This document shows positions 1 through 9,941 of a stretch of DNA of 64,000 nucleotides, piece by piece. The position numbers were made by a program, and so were the translations under genes. Positions within the stretch are counted from its first letter, which is position 1, and each line of letters opens with the position of its first letter. Below the pieces are notes generated by a model, which was given only the letters and a program-made list of their open reading frames with translations, had not been told where the DNA came from and searched no databases. This DNA is from Rhizobium sp. CF080 (GTDB lineage Bacteria > Pseudomonadota > Alphaproteobacteria > Rhizobiales > Rhizobiaceae): NCBI RefSeq assembly GCF_000282095.2, contig NZ_AKKC02000015.1, forward strand, positions 248,001-312,000, given 5' to 3'.

Positions 1-87
1 AAGCCGCCGGAAACGCGGCAGGATTTCCGCCTTGGCGGCAAGGCGCAGAAGATCGGCAAGCTTCGTGATGTCGAGCGGCAGGGTCAT
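1..87 (-). CDS. Inositol monophosphatase family protein, N-terminal fragment
   Basis: Only the first 29 codons lie in the window. They start at an ATG on the minus strand and run off the left edge, reading MTLPLDITKLADLL and ending ILPRFRRL. The helix with a conserved ILPRFR is typical of the start of bacterial inositol monophosphatase family proteins, which are Mg-dependent phosphatases of small phosphorylated metabolites. The metal-binding motifs lie outside the window, so the substrate cannot be judged. The gene follows ttcA on the same strand with a 37-nt gap and is probably co-transcribed with it. The family call rests on the short N-terminus and on memory of this gene order in rhizobia. 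Confidence 0.55.
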   Translation of the reverse strand, partial: MTLPLDITKLADLLRLAAKAEILPRFRRL

Positions 88-124
88 GACAATCGTCTCT
101 TTGGGGGCTTGGGTCGGGAGGAAT

Positions 125-991
125 TCAGAGGCTTTGAGCGGCCTGAAGGCCGGAGAAATCGAAGAGTTTCGGATCGAGCAGGTGCGACGGGTTCACATGC
201 GCGAGCGCGCGCAGCATCGTGTCCTTGCGGCCCGGCATGCGGGCCTCGATATCCGCGAGCATCGCCTTCATGGAATTGCGCTGCAGGCCATCCTGAGAGC
301 CGCAGAGATCGCAGGGGATGATCGGGAACTGCATGGCGGCCGCGAACTTCGCCAGATCGTCCTCGGCGCAATAGGCGAGCGGCCTCAGCACCATCATGTC
401 GCCTTCGTCGTTCAGCAGCTTTGCCGGCATGCCAGCGAGCCTTCCGCCATGGAAGAAATTCATGAAGAAGGTTTCGAGGATGTCTTCACGATGATGGCCA
501 AGCACCAGCGCATCGCAGCCTTCTTCGCGGGCGATCCGGTAAAGATTGCCGCGCCGCAGCCTTGAACAGAGCGAACAATAGGTGGCGCCTTCCGGCACCT
601 TTTCCTTCACGATCGAATAGGTGTCGCGATATTCGATGCGGTGTTTCACGCCGATCGAGGTCAGGTAGTCCGGCAGCACGTGCTTGGGGAAATTCGGCTG
701 GCCCTGGTCGAGATTACAGGCCAGGAGTTCGACTGGCAGCAGGCCGCGCCATTGCAGATCGAGCAGCACGGAGAGCAGCGAATAGGAATCCTTGCCCCCG
801 GAGAGACCGATCAGCCAACGCTTCTGGCCATTGAGCATGCCAAAATCTTCGAAGGCCTGACGCACCTGCCGCAGCAGACGTTTGCGCAACTTGTTGAACG
901 AGACGGAACTCGGCGCATCCCGAAAGAGCGCCGGCACGAGGTCGTTTTCGACCCCATCCAGCTCGTCGTCGATCTTGGCCATCACGCCCAT
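125..991 (-). CDS. ttcA: tRNA 2-thiocytidine(32) synthetase TtcA
   Basis: This 288-residue protein of the PP-loop ATPase superfamily thiolates cytidine 32 in the anticodon loop of certain tRNAs, using ATP and an iron-sulfur cluster in the cytoplasm. The PP-loop SGGKDS is at residues 64-69. The CxxC pair CSLC is at 139-142 and a second pair CDLC at 227-230; in the TtcA family these cysteines hold the cluster. The HHREDILETF segment near 166 is also typical. Length is slightly below the roughly 310 residues of the E. coli enzyme. The ATG is preceded by AAAGGAAAACCA, a fair binding site; a second ATG three codons later is possible. It sits between alaS and the phosphatase-family gene, all on the minus strand. 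Confidence 0.93.
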   Translation of the reverse strand: MGVMAKIDDELDGVENDLVPALFRDAPSSVSFNKLRKRLLRQVRQAFEDFGMLNGQKRWLIGLSGGKDSYSLLSVLLDLQWRGLLPVELLACNLDQGQPNFPKHVLPDYLTSIGVKHRIEYRDTYSIVKEKVPEGATYCSLCSRLRRGNLYRIAREEGCDALVLGHHREDILETFFMNFFHGGRLAGMPAKLLNDEGDMMVLRPLAYCAEDDLAKFAAAMQFPIIPCDLCGSQDGLQRNSMKAMLADIEARMPGRKDTMLRALAHVNPSHLLDPKLFDFSGLQAAQSL

Positions 992-1012
992 TGGTTTTCC
1001 TTTGAAACCGAA

Positions 1013-1031
1013 AAGCGGGCAATGCCCGCTT
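1013..1031 (-). terminator. Rho-independent terminator after alaS
   Basis: A perfect 8-bp inverted repeat, AAGCGGGC and GCCCGCTT with a 3-nt loop, lies between the end of alaS and the start of ttcA. Read on the minus strand, the stem is followed by a short T-rich stretch (TTTTCGG). The T run is only four bases, so termination may be partial and could allow read-through into ttcA. Confidence 0.65.
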
Positions 1032-1044
1032 CTGGTGTTTGTCG

Positions 1045-3705
1045 TCAGGCGCCGAGAACGGCTGCCACCGCGTCGAGCGCTTCACTGGCCTTGGCGCCAT
1101 CGGGGCCACCGGCCTGGGCCATGTCCGGACGGCCGCCGCCGCCCTTGCCGCCGAGCGCCACCGATGCGATGCGGACCAGATCCACGGCGCTGAAGCGGCC
1201 GGTGAGATCCGGCGTGACCGCAACCACGGCGCTCGCCTTACCGTCTTCCGAAACGCCGATCAGGGTGACGACGCCGGAGCCGAGGCTCGCCTTGCCTTCG
1301 TCCGCCAGACCCTTGAGGTCCTTGGCATCGATGCCGGTCAGCGCCTTGCCCATGAACTTGACGCCGCCTATCTCCCTGACATCGCTGGTCGAACCGCCCT
1401 GCCCGCCGCCCATGGCAAGCCGGCGCTTGGCATCCGCCAGTTCCTTTTCGAGCTTGCGGCGCTCGTCAAGCAGTGCCTCGACGCGCGAAACCACCTCTGC
1501 CGGCTGCACCTTCAAGGCGCCTGCGAGCGTCTTCACGCGATCGTCCTGCTCAGCAAGGTAGAGACGTGCGGCTTCGCCGGTCACGGCTTCGACACGTCGA
1601 ACGCCGGCGCCGACGGCGCTTTCGCCGAGGACGCGGACAAGGCCGATATCACCGGTGGCATTGACATGCGTGCCGCCGCAGAGTTCGATCGAATAAGGCT
1701 TGCCGGCCTTCGGGCCTTCGACTGCCTTGCCCATCGCAACGACGCGGACTTCATCGCCGTATTTTTCGCCGAACAGCGCCATGGCGCCTTCCGCGATAGC
1801 ATCGTCGACGCTCATCAGGCGCGTCGTCACCGGAGCATTCTGCAGGATGATGGCGTTTGCCATGTCCTCGACCTTCTGCAACTCCTCCGCCGACATCGGC
1901 TTCGGGTGTGAGACGTCGAAGCGCAGACGCTCTGGCGCCACCAGCGAACCTTTCTGGGCGACATGGGTGCCGAGCACTTCGCGCAGCGCCTCGTGCAGGA
2001 GATGGGTTGCCGAATGGTTGGAGCGCAGGCGCGAACGACGGGCATGATCGACCGTCAGCGCCACCGCATCGCCAACCTTCAACGTGCCCTCGGCGACAGT
2101 CGCGATGTGGACGAACAGGCCCTCACCCTTCTTCTGGGCATCTGCGACATCGAGCTTGGCGTTGTCCGTCGAGATCACGCCGGTATCGCCCATCTGGCCA
2201 CCGGATTCGCCATAGAACGGCGTCTGGTTCACGACGACCTGCACCTGCTCGCCGGCCGACGCGCTGTCGACCGCCTTGCCGTCACGGACGATCGCCTGCA
2301 CAACGCCTTCGGCCGTTTCCGTGTCATAACCGAGGAACTCGGTGGCGCCGTGCTTTTCCTTGAGCTCGAACCAGATCGTCTCAGTGGCCTTGTCGCCGGA
2401 GCCGGCCCAATGGGAGCGGGCTTCGGCCTTCTGGCGCTCCATGGCGTCCGTGAAGCCTGAAATATCGACGCCGATCTCGCGGGCGCGCAAGGCATCCTGG
2501 GTCAGGTCGAGCGGGAAGCCGTAGGTGTCGTAGAGCTTGAAGGCGGTCTCGCCGTCCAGCATGTCGCCCTTGTGAAGCGTACCGGTCGCATCCGAGAGCA
2601 GCGAAAGACCGCGCTCCAGCGTCTTGCGGAAGCGATTTTCCTCAAGCTTCAACGTTTCCGAAATCAGCGATTCGGCGCGCACCAGTTCCGGATAGGCGCG
2701 GCCCATCTGCTGGATAAGGGCCGGCAGCAGCTTCCAGAGCAGCGGATCGCGGGCGCCGAGCAGCTGGGCGTGGCGCATGGCGCGGCGCATGATGCGGCGG
2801 AGCACGTAACCGCGCCCCTCGTTCGATGGCAGCACGCCGTCCGCGATCAAGAAGGCCGATGAACGCAAGTGGTCGGCGATGACACGATGGCTGCCACGAT
2901 GTTCGCCTTCTGCCTTGACGCCGGTCGCCTCTTCAGAGGCCGAGATCAGTGCCCGGAACAGGTCAATATCGTAATTGTCGTGCTGGCCCTGCAGGACGGC
3001 AGCGACACGCTCCAGACCCATGCCGGTGTCGATCGACGGGCGCGGCAGGTCGATCCGCTCTTCCTTCGTCACCTGCTCATACTGCATGAAGACGAGGTTC
3101 CAGATCTCGATGAACCGGTCGCCATCCTCTTCCGGCGAACCGGGAGGTCCGCCCCAGATATGATCGCCATGGTCATAGAAGATTTCCGAGCACGGACCGC
3201 AGGGACCGGTATCGCCCATCGCCCAGAAATTGTCGCTGGTCGGGATGCGGATGATCCTGTCGTCCGAGAGACCGGCAATCTTCTTCCAGAGGCCGAAGGC
3301 CTCGTCGTCGGTATGATAGACCGTTACCAGCAGACGCTTGGCGTCGAGGCCGAACTCCTTGGTGATCAGGTTCCAGGCGAGTTCGATCGCGCGTTCCTTG
3401 AAATAGTCGCCGAAGGAGAAGTTGCCGAGCATTTCGAAGAAGGTGTGGTGACGGGCGGTATAACCGACATTGTCGAGGTCATTGTGCTTGCCGCCCGCGC
3501 GAACGCATTTCTGCGCCGTCGTCGCCGTCGAATAGGGCCGTTTTTCAAGGCCGGTGAACACGTTCTTGAACTGCACCATGCCGGCATTGGTGAACATCAG
3601 CGTCGGATCGTTGCGCGGCACCAGCGGACTGGAGGAGACGACCTCGTGTCCGTTCTTTCGGAAATAGTCGAGGAAGGTCGACCGGATTTCATTCACGCCG
3701 CTCAT
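1045..3705 (-). CDS. alaS: Alanine-tRNA ligase
   Basis: Alanyl-tRNA synthetase, 886 residues, the usual full length. It charges tRNA-Ala in the cytoplasm. The class II catalytic core is at the N-terminus (HHTFFEMLGNFSFGDYF near residue 88). The tRNA-recognition middle and the editing domain follow, with its zinc motif HSATH near 565 and CGGTH near 670. The C-terminal part ends in the glycine-rich segment GGKGGGGRPDMAQAGG found in the C-Ala domain. The ATG is preceded by AAGGGCGTAGC. recA lies upstream on the same strand, 182 nt away, an order shared by many rhizobia. No sign of truncation or frameshift. Confidence 0.98.
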   Translation of the reverse strand: MSGVNEIRSTFLDYFRKNGHEVVSSSPLVPRNDPTLMFTNAGMVQFKNVFTGLEKRPYSTATTAQKCVRAGGKHNDLDNVGYTARHHTFFEMLGNFSFGDYFKERAIELAWNLITKEFGLDAKRLLVTVYHTDDEAFGLWKKIAGLSDDRIIRIPTSDNFWAMGDTGPCGPCSEIFYDHGDHIWGGPPGSPEEDGDRFIEIWNLVFMQYEQVTKEERIDLPRPSIDTGMGLERVAAVLQGQHDNYDIDLFRALISASEEATGVKAEGEHRGSHRVIADHLRSSAFLIADGVLPSNEGRGYVLRRIMRRAMRHAQLLGARDPLLWKLLPALIQQMGRAYPELVRAESLISETLKLEENRFRKTLERGLSLLSDATGTLHKGDMLDGETAFKLYDTYGFPLDLTQDALRAREIGVDISGFTDAMERQKAEARSHWAGSGDKATETIWFELKEKHGATEFLGYDTETAEGVVQAIVRDGKAVDSASAGEQVQVVVNQTPFYGESGGQMGDTGVISTDNAKLDVADAQKKGEGLFVHIATVAEGTLKVGDAVALTVDHARRSRLRSNHSATHLLHEALREVLGTHVAQKGSLVAPERLRFDVSHPKPMSAEELQKVEDMANAIILQNAPVTTRLMSVDDAIAEGAMALFGEKYGDEVRVVAMGKAVEGPKAGKPYSIELCGGTHVNATGDIGLVRVLGESAVGAGVRRVEAVTGEAARLYLAEQDDRVKTLAGALKVQPAEVVSRVEALLDERRKLEKELADAKRRLAMGGGQGGSTSDVREIGGVKFMGKALTGIDAKDLKGLADEGKASLGSGVVTLIGVSEDGKASAVVAVTPDLTGRFSAVDLVRIASVALGGKGGGGRPDMAQAGGPDGAKASEALDAVAAVLGA

Positions 3706-3887
3706 GCTACGCCCTTTTTACCGCCGGATGCGGTCCTATTTTTCGAAAACCAAAGGCTTGTATCGCCCACGCCCACAACTGTCCAGCCGCCCACCGTCGA
3801 ACCAAACGAGAAACCGGCCGCTCATCTTTCGATGGCGACCGGCTGATTGGAAGCGGTCGGAGAAAACCCCGCGTGCCGCGAAATGAC

Positions 3888-4976
<1,089 letters not shown>

Positions 4977-5104
4977 CTGGTCCCACCTTTAGGTTATTGC
5001 CGCCGCGCAAGCAATGAAGCAGCCGATAAAGGTGATGTACCTATTTTGTTCTCATTTGGCAAGTGCCAGACAAGAGATTGACTCGAAATAGGTATTTCGA
5101 TTTC

Positions 5105-5119
5105 GTTCTCAAGATGTTC
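5105..5119 (-). promoter_or_regulatory. LexA (SOS) box upstream of recA
   Basis: The plus strand reads GTTC, seven bases, GTTC; on the recA strand this is GAAC-N7-GAAC. This direct repeat is the established LexA operator of alphaproteobacteria such as Rhizobium, Agrobacterium and Rhodobacter. On the recA strand the box contains TTGAGA, which could be a -35 element, with a weak TATTTC 16 nt downstream as -10. LexA bound here would then block the promoter directly. The -35/-10 assignment is inference; the repeat itself is exact. Confidence 0.85.
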
Positions 5120-5222
5120 ACCCCTCTTCGAGGTGTGGAAAATTCGCGTTTGAAATCAATGCGGCGCCGCAATCGCCAAGCGAATCGCGGCGTTTGAAAT
5201 TTTACGAGAGACCGTCCGATTC

Positions 5223-7847
5223 TCACTCCGAATCGAGCATTTCCCGGACCGCGACCGCGAGCTGCTTCAGCGAGAACGGCTTCGGCAGGAAGCCGAACTT
5301 GGCGTCGGCCGGAAGGTTGCGGGCAAACGCATCCTCCGCATAACCCGAGACGAAGATGAACTTCATGTCCGGATAGGTTTTACGCAGCTCGGTCAAAAGC
5401 GTCGGCCCGTCCATTTCCGGCATGACCACGTCGGAGACGACGATATCCACCTGGCCCTGAAGCTCTTCCATGATATCGAGCGCCTCGGTGCCGGAACCCG
5501 CCTCGTGAACGGTATAGCCACGCGTCTCCAGCATACGCTTGCCGCCGCGGCGGACCGCCTCCTCGTCCTCCACGAGCAGCACCACTGCCGACTTTCCGGT
5601 GAGATCGAGGTCGTCGGAAGCGGGCGTCGACACGACAGGCGCCAGAACGGCCGGCTGCGCCGGCGCGCCGGTTGCGTCAGCCGATCCACCCTCCTGCACG
5701 ACGACCGGTGCTTCGGGAATGTGGCGGGGCAGGAAGATGCGGAAACTGGTACCGCGACCGACTTCCGATTCGGGATAGATATAACCGCCGGACTGCTTGA
5801 CGATGCCGTAGACCATGGAAAGGCCGAGGCCGGTGCCCTTGCCCACTTCCTTGGTGGTGAAGAAGGGTTCGAAGATCTTGTCCATGATCTCGGCCGAGAT
5901 GCCCGTGCCGGTGTCGGACACTTCGACCATGACGAAATCCTCGGCCGGCAGATCCGTCTGGTGGAAGCCGCCCGCGTCCTCGGCGGACACGTTGCGGGTC
6001 TTGATCAGGATCGTGCCGCCCTGGGGCATGGCGTCGCGCGCGTTGACGCAAAGATTGATCAGCACCTGCTCGAATTGCGAAAGGTCGGTGCGCACCGGCC
6101 AGAGATCGCGGCCGTAATCCACTTCGAGCTTCACATTGGTGCCGGAGATCAGCCGGTCGACCAGCATGCGCAGGTCGCCTACGACATCTGTGAGGTTCAG
6201 CACCGCCGGCCGCATGGTCTGCTTGCGCGAGAAGGCGAGCAGCTGGCGCACCAGCACCGCGGCGCGGTTGGCATTGCGCTTGATCTCCATCAGGTCCGCG
6301 AAGCTTGCGTCTGAGGGGCGCGCCTGCAGGAGGAGGTGGTCGGAGGACAGAAGGATAGCGGTCAGGACGTTGTTGAAGTCATGCGCGATGCCGCCCGCCA
6401 GAGTGCCCACCGCATTGAGCTTCTGGGTCTGTGCCATCTGGGTTTCGAGCGCCTTCTGCTCGGTCGTCTCGACGGCATAGACGATCGCCGCCTCTTCCGG
6501 CGCTTCGTCGCTCTCGTCGATCACGGCGTTCACGTAGAAGCGCACGTAGCGGTTCTCGTCGCCGGGATGGCGCGAATCGATCGGGGCGATATCCCCCTGC
6601 CCATCCTTGGCGGCGGCAATCGCGTGCATCAGATGCTGGCGGGAATTGTCGTGCACGATGCGGTCGAGTTCGATGCCGTTATCCACGTCATCGCGGGAAA
6701 CCACCCCGGCAAACAGTTTGAGGAAGGGCGCATTGATGCGCAGGATCCGGCCTTCGCCATCGACGGAGGCGATCGCCATCGGGGTGTTGTTGAAGAAGCG
6801 CGTGAAGCGCATCGCGGATGCCGACTGATCGCCCTCGCCGCCCTTGGGCCGCGTCAGCACGATGGTGCGGCTTTCGCCCGGCGCACCGTCGCGGGTGGCG
6901 CTGACATTGTGCACCAGCCGAACCGGCAGGCTCTGACCGTTGGCGCGGCGCAGGTCGAGGTCGAGCGTCTCGGTGCGCTTCAGCCCCGGGGCTGCCTGCA
7001 CCGACTGCACGAGCGCCATGCCCTCGCCCGCCACCAGATCGGCAATGGTCATGGAGCGCGGCAGGAATTTGGTCAGGTCGATGCCGAGCCATTCGGCCAG
7101 CGTGGCGTTCAGGTAGAAGATTTCACCCTTCTTGCCCGCAGAGAAGAAGCCGACGGGCGCATGGTCGAGATAGTCGATGGCGTTCTGCAGCTCGCGGAAG
7201 AACCGTTCCTGGTCGTCGCGTTCCGAGGTGATGTCGGTAATCTGCCAGATGTCGAGCTGGCCCTTGCGGCTGTCGGAGGGCGTCAGCAGCCGCGCCTTGA
7301 GACGGTACCAGTGGGCGCCGGAGCCGTTTCCGGTCGGGCGTCCGATCGGCTGCAGAAGCCGGAACTCCTCGTGGCCCTCCCGGCCTTCGCGCAGGGCCGT
7401 CGTCAGCCGGTAGAGCGCCTCGGTCGATTCGCGGGTCTTGGACAGCAGCGCTTCGAGCGACTGCACATTGCTGGCCTTGGTCGCACCGGTCATCCGGCCA
7501 TAGGCGGCGTTGGCGTAGAGAATGCGGCCCTTGACGTCGGTGATCAGAATGCCGTCGGGGTGATTGGCGAGGAAACCGCGGGCCAGCTCGTCGGACCGAG
7601 ACTGTGGCATGACCTCGACCAGGCCGATGATCGAGGACACCAGAAAGAAGATGCCGACCATGGCGAGAATGCCGAGCAGACCGAGCACCAGCTCATTGTC
7701 GAGCGCATGCTGAAACAGCACGAAGCCGGCGGCCACTCCACAGAGAACGAGCGCCAGCAGAACGATCCGGATGATGGTGCCGCCACGCGTCCCTTTTTCC
7801 ACCAGGGGCGCCTCGTAGTTGCCGCTCTGCTGCAACTTCGTCATCAA
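5223..7847 (-). CDS. cckA: Cell cycle hybrid histidine kinase CckA
   Basis: CckA is the membrane-bound hybrid kinase that feeds phosphate through ChpT to CtrA and CpdR in alphaproteobacteria. The 874-residue protein has two adjacent membrane segments (about residues 25-48 and 52-75), PAS-like sensor regions between about 85 and 465, and a HisKA domain with the phosphorylated histidine in GGIAHDFNNVLTAI (His489). An ATPase domain follows (N box NLCVNARDAM, G boxes DTGTGIS and GKGTGLGLSMVYGIVKQSGG). The C-terminal receiver carries the phospho-acceptor in VVSDVVMPEMDG (Asp806). These features match the CckA family well. recA lies downstream across a 246-nt gap. Two GANTC sites lie in a palindrome upstream. 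Confidence 0.95.
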   Translation of the reverse strand: MMTKLQQSGNYEAPLVEKGTRGGTIIRIVLLALVLCGVAAGFVLFQHALDNELVLGLLGILAMVGIFFLVSSIIGLVEVMPQSRSDELARGFLANHPDGILITDVKGRILYANAAYGRMTGATKASNVQSLEALLSKTRESTEALYRLTTALREGREGHEEFRLLQPIGRPTGNGSGAHWYRLKARLLTPSDSRKGQLDIWQITDITSERDDQERFFRELQNAIDYLDHAPVGFFSAGKKGEIFYLNATLAEWLGIDLTKFLPRSMTIADLVAGEGMALVQSVQAAPGLKRTETLDLDLRRANGQSLPVRLVHNVSATRDGAPGESRTIVLTRPKGGEGDQSASAMRFTRFFNNTPMAIASVDGEGRILRINAPFLKLFAGVVSRDDVDNGIELDRIVHDNSRQHLMHAIAAAKDGQGDIAPIDSRHPGDENRYVRFYVNAVIDESDEAPEEAAIVYAVETTEQKALETQMAQTQKLNAVGTLAGGIAHDFNNVLTAILLSSDHLLLQARPSDASFADLMEIKRNANRAAVLVRQLLAFSRKQTMRPAVLNLTDVVGDLRMLVDRLISGTNVKLEVDYGRDLWPVRTDLSQFEQVLINLCVNARDAMPQGGTILIKTRNVSAEDAGGFHQTDLPAEDFVMVEVSDTGTGISAEIMDKIFEPFFTTKEVGKGTGLGLSMVYGIVKQSGGYIYPESEVGRGTSFRIFLPRHIPEAPVVVQEGGSADATGAPAQPAVLAPVVSTPASDDLDLTGKSAVVLLVEDEEAVRRGGKRMLETRGYTVHEAGSGTEALDIMEELQGQVDIVVSDVVMPEMDGPTLLTELRKTYPDMKFIFVSGYAEDAFARNLPADAKFGFLPKPFSLKQLAVAVREMLDSE

Positions 7848-7894
7848 TTCCTCGCATTTCGACCGGCGCTGCGGCCATGAACATTCAGGGATCA

Positions 7895-7910
7895 GGAATC
7901 CCGCGATTCC
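7895..7910. promoter_or_regulatory. Palindrome with two GANTC sites upstream of cckA
   Basis: GGAATC, four bases, GATTCC: a 6-bp inverted repeat 48 nt upstream of the cckA start codon. Each arm holds a GANTC sequence (GAATC and GATTC), the target of the cell-cycle methyltransferase CcrM. In Caulobacter and rhizobia, GANTC sites in promoters can couple transcription to replication-fork passage. That this pair acts on cckA is inference. Confidence 0.4.
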
Positions 7911-8096
7911 TTATTAGCAAGTTGCAGGTTCAGCAAAAAGCTCCGCAAGGCCACAAAAGCCGGGACAGTTTGGCGGAGTGACCTATCTTTGCTTATCTGC
8001 GCTGTCTTTCAGCCCGGGACAATGACAGTTAGCAGCTTGCTTCGGTAGGAAAAAAGTCGTTTTTTACCGCGGCGATCACATGAGGAGTGACAAGAG

Positions 8097-9197
8097 ATGT
8101 TAGAAGAGCTGATGGGCGCCTATGGAGGCCGCCTGGTGATCGCAGTCGTCGGCGTCGGCATCGGGCTTCTCGTCCTCATCGGCGTCCTCTGGCTCATCCG
8201 CAGCCGCAGCGGCCCCTCGCCCTTCGTGCGCGGCGGCAAGAATCGACAGCCGCGACTGCAGGTGCTGGATGCGGCAGCCGTCGATGCAAGGCGTCGCCTG
8301 GTTCTCATCCGCCGCGACGGCGTGGAACATCTGATCATGATCGGCGGACCGACCGACGTCGTCATCGAAAGCGGAATTTCCACGGCGGCAGTCGCCGCGC
8401 CGGTGATCCCGGCCGCCGCGACCAACCGTTTCCAGCCGCTGGACATGACGGTCCCGGTTCAAGCCGCACCGGTCATGGAACCTCGACCGGCTCCGGTTGC
8501 CGAACCACGCCCTGCCCCGATCCCACGCCCCGCGGCACCGGAAACGCGCTTCGATGCGGCCAGGGAAAGCGTCATCCCACCGCGTGAGACGCCGCGCGTA
8601 GCTCCGCCCGTGGCGCCGGCGGCGGCACCCGTTGCCGGGGCACCGATACCGATGAGTGGTACGCTGGCACCACGGCCCGCCCCGGTTGCCAATGCAATTC
8701 CCGAGCCGACGGCCGCCCCAAGGATAGAACCGCCGGCCCGCCAGGTTTCGGAGGTAAAACCGGAACCGTTGCGGCCGATCGCAGCCCTGGCGGCCGCTGT
8801 GACTCCTCCGACACCGGCTCCGCCTCCGCCGCCCGCTCCCGCACAGGTTCCGGCTTTCGACGACGCAGTCGATATGCTCGACGCCGCCCGTGGACGGGTT
8901 TTCCAGGAAGCGCCCGAGCCGCGTGTCGTGCCGGCCAGCGCCGCGATCGTGCCGCCTGCCCTGCAGTCGGCAGCCGACAAGCCGAAACAGCTCGGCAGTG
9001 ACTTTGAACGGATCCTCGAGGAGGAAATGGCCAACAACCTCGCGGCCCGCGAGACGGTTGCCATCCCCCAGCCGAACCGTCAGACACCCCCACGTAACGC
9101 CGGCGTGCCGCCGGTCACGGGCGCTACGCCCGAACCGAGCCTGCAGTCGGAAGTCGCCCGCATCTTCGGCGAGATGTCCGTCACCCGCGACAAGTGA
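8097..9197 (+). CDS. FliO-domain membrane protein with long proline-rich tail
   Basis: A 366-residue protein with one N-terminal membrane helix (about residues 13-34). A small FliO-like domain follows at about 45-95 (RLQVLDAAAVDARRRLVLIRRDGVEHLIMIGGPTDVVIE contains the typical VDARRRLVLIRRD and EHLIMIGG segments). The rest, about 270 residues, is a proline- and alanine-rich disordered tail. FliO of E. coli is about 120 residues and helps assemble the flagellar export gate. This one is three times longer and has no flagellar genes near it in the window, so a flagellar role is not assured. The start has a good site (GAGGAGTGACAAGAG). It is transcribed away from cckA. Rhizobial genomes commonly carry a similar protein next to cckA or dksA (from memory). 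Confidence 0.7.
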   Translation: MLEELMGAYGGRLVIAVVGVGIGLLVLIGVLWLIRSRSGPSPFVRGGKNRQPRLQVLDAAAVDARRRLVLIRRDGVEHLIMIGGPTDVVIESGISTAAVAAPVIPAAATNRFQPLDMTVPVQAAPVMEPRPAPVAEPRPAPIPRPAAPETRFDAARESVIPPRETPRVAPPVAPAAAPVAGAPIPMSGTLAPRPAPVANAIPEPTAAPRIEPPARQVSEVKPEPLRPIAALAAAVTPPTPAPPPPPAPAQVPAFDDAVDMLDAARGRVFQEAPEPRVVPASAAIVPPALQSAADKPKQLGSDFERILEEEMANNLAARETVAIPQPNRQTPPRNAGVPPVTGATPEPSLQSEVARIFGEMSVTRDK

Positions 9198-9235
9198 GCG
9201 TGAAGCCAGTTTTCCAAAAAAATCCGCCAAGAAAA

Positions 9236-9257
9236 AAGGCACGGAGAACCGTGCCTT
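9236..9257 (-). terminator. Rho-independent terminator of dksA
   Basis: Stem AAGGCACGG and CCGTGCCTT, 9 bp, with loop AGAA. On the minus strand it is followed by a run of six T, so it terminates dksA. It lies in the 87-nt gap between the converging FliO-domain gene and dksA and may weakly serve both. Confidence 0.88.
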
Positions 9258-9284
9258 GAATTCGTTTACGGCTGGTCGGGCGAT

Positions 9285-9704
9285 TTATTCGTCCCGATAG
9301 ACCTTTTCACGACGCTCGTGGCGTTCCTGCGCTTCGATCGACAGTGTGGCAATCGGACGGGCGTCGAGACGCTTGAGTCCGATCGGTTCGCCCGTTTCCT
9401 CGCAGTAACCGTAGGTGCCGTCCTCGATGCGCTGCAAGGCGGCATCGATTTTGGAAATCAGCTTGCGCTGACGGTCACGGGCTCGAAGTTCGATGGCTCT
9501 GTCGGTTTCGGAGGAAGCCCGATCGGCGAGATCGGGGTGGTTGGCGCTCTCTTCAGCCAGGTGGCCGAGCGTTTCGCGCGCTTCTCTCAGGATGTCATTT
9601 TTCCAGGCGATCAGTTTTGCCCGGAAATATGCCTTCTGATTTGCATTCATGAACTCATCGTTTTCAGAGAGCACATAGTTGCTAAGATCGATCTTCTCAC
9701 TCAA
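9285..9704 (-). CDS. dksA: RNA polymerase-binding transcription factor DksA
   Basis: DksA binds the RNA polymerase secondary channel and works with ppGpp in the stringent response. The open frame extends further, but a TTG at 9702-9704 preceded by AGGAG with a 7-nt spacer gives MSEKIDLSNYVLSE and 139 residues, matching rhizobial DksA. The coiled-coil tip residues are kept as DLADRA (Asp58, Asp61, Ala63), so it should act on polymerase. The zinc region is degenerate: only Cys101 remains of the four cysteines seen in E. coli (CEETGEPIGLKRLDARPIATLS), the others being Thr104, about Ala119 and Ser122. This suggests a zinc-independent DksA, as described for some alphaproteobacteria. A strong terminator follows. 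Confidence 0.93.
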   Translation of the reverse strand: MSEKIDLSNYVLSENDEFMNANQKAYFRAKLIAWKNDILREARETLGHLAEESANHPDLADRASSETDRAIELRARDRQRKLISKIDAALQRIEDGTYGYCEETGEPIGLKRLDARPIATLSIEAQERHERREKVYRDE

Positions 9705-9941
9705 CGCGATTCTCCTGAAGAACATCTCATGCGGCGCTCTATATCCTATCCTCCCATGCCGATTCAAGCCTCGCGCTCAGTATTGAGGCATTTTTAAAAC
9801 TGTCATAAAAATCCGCTAAACGGCTATTTTTTAAGCTTTTATTCGAAACACCCCAAACTCTTCTCCACAGGCAGTTGTGCTCGGCAGAGCTATTTCGAAA
9901 CATCTGCGGCAGTTGACGAGTCTCGTGACGAAAGGCTACCC

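Noticed and set aside
8100..9242. A 380-codon open frame opposite the FliO-domain gene
   Set aside because: It mirrors the proline-rich tail of the plus-strand gene; the plus frame has the binding site, membrane helix and domain.
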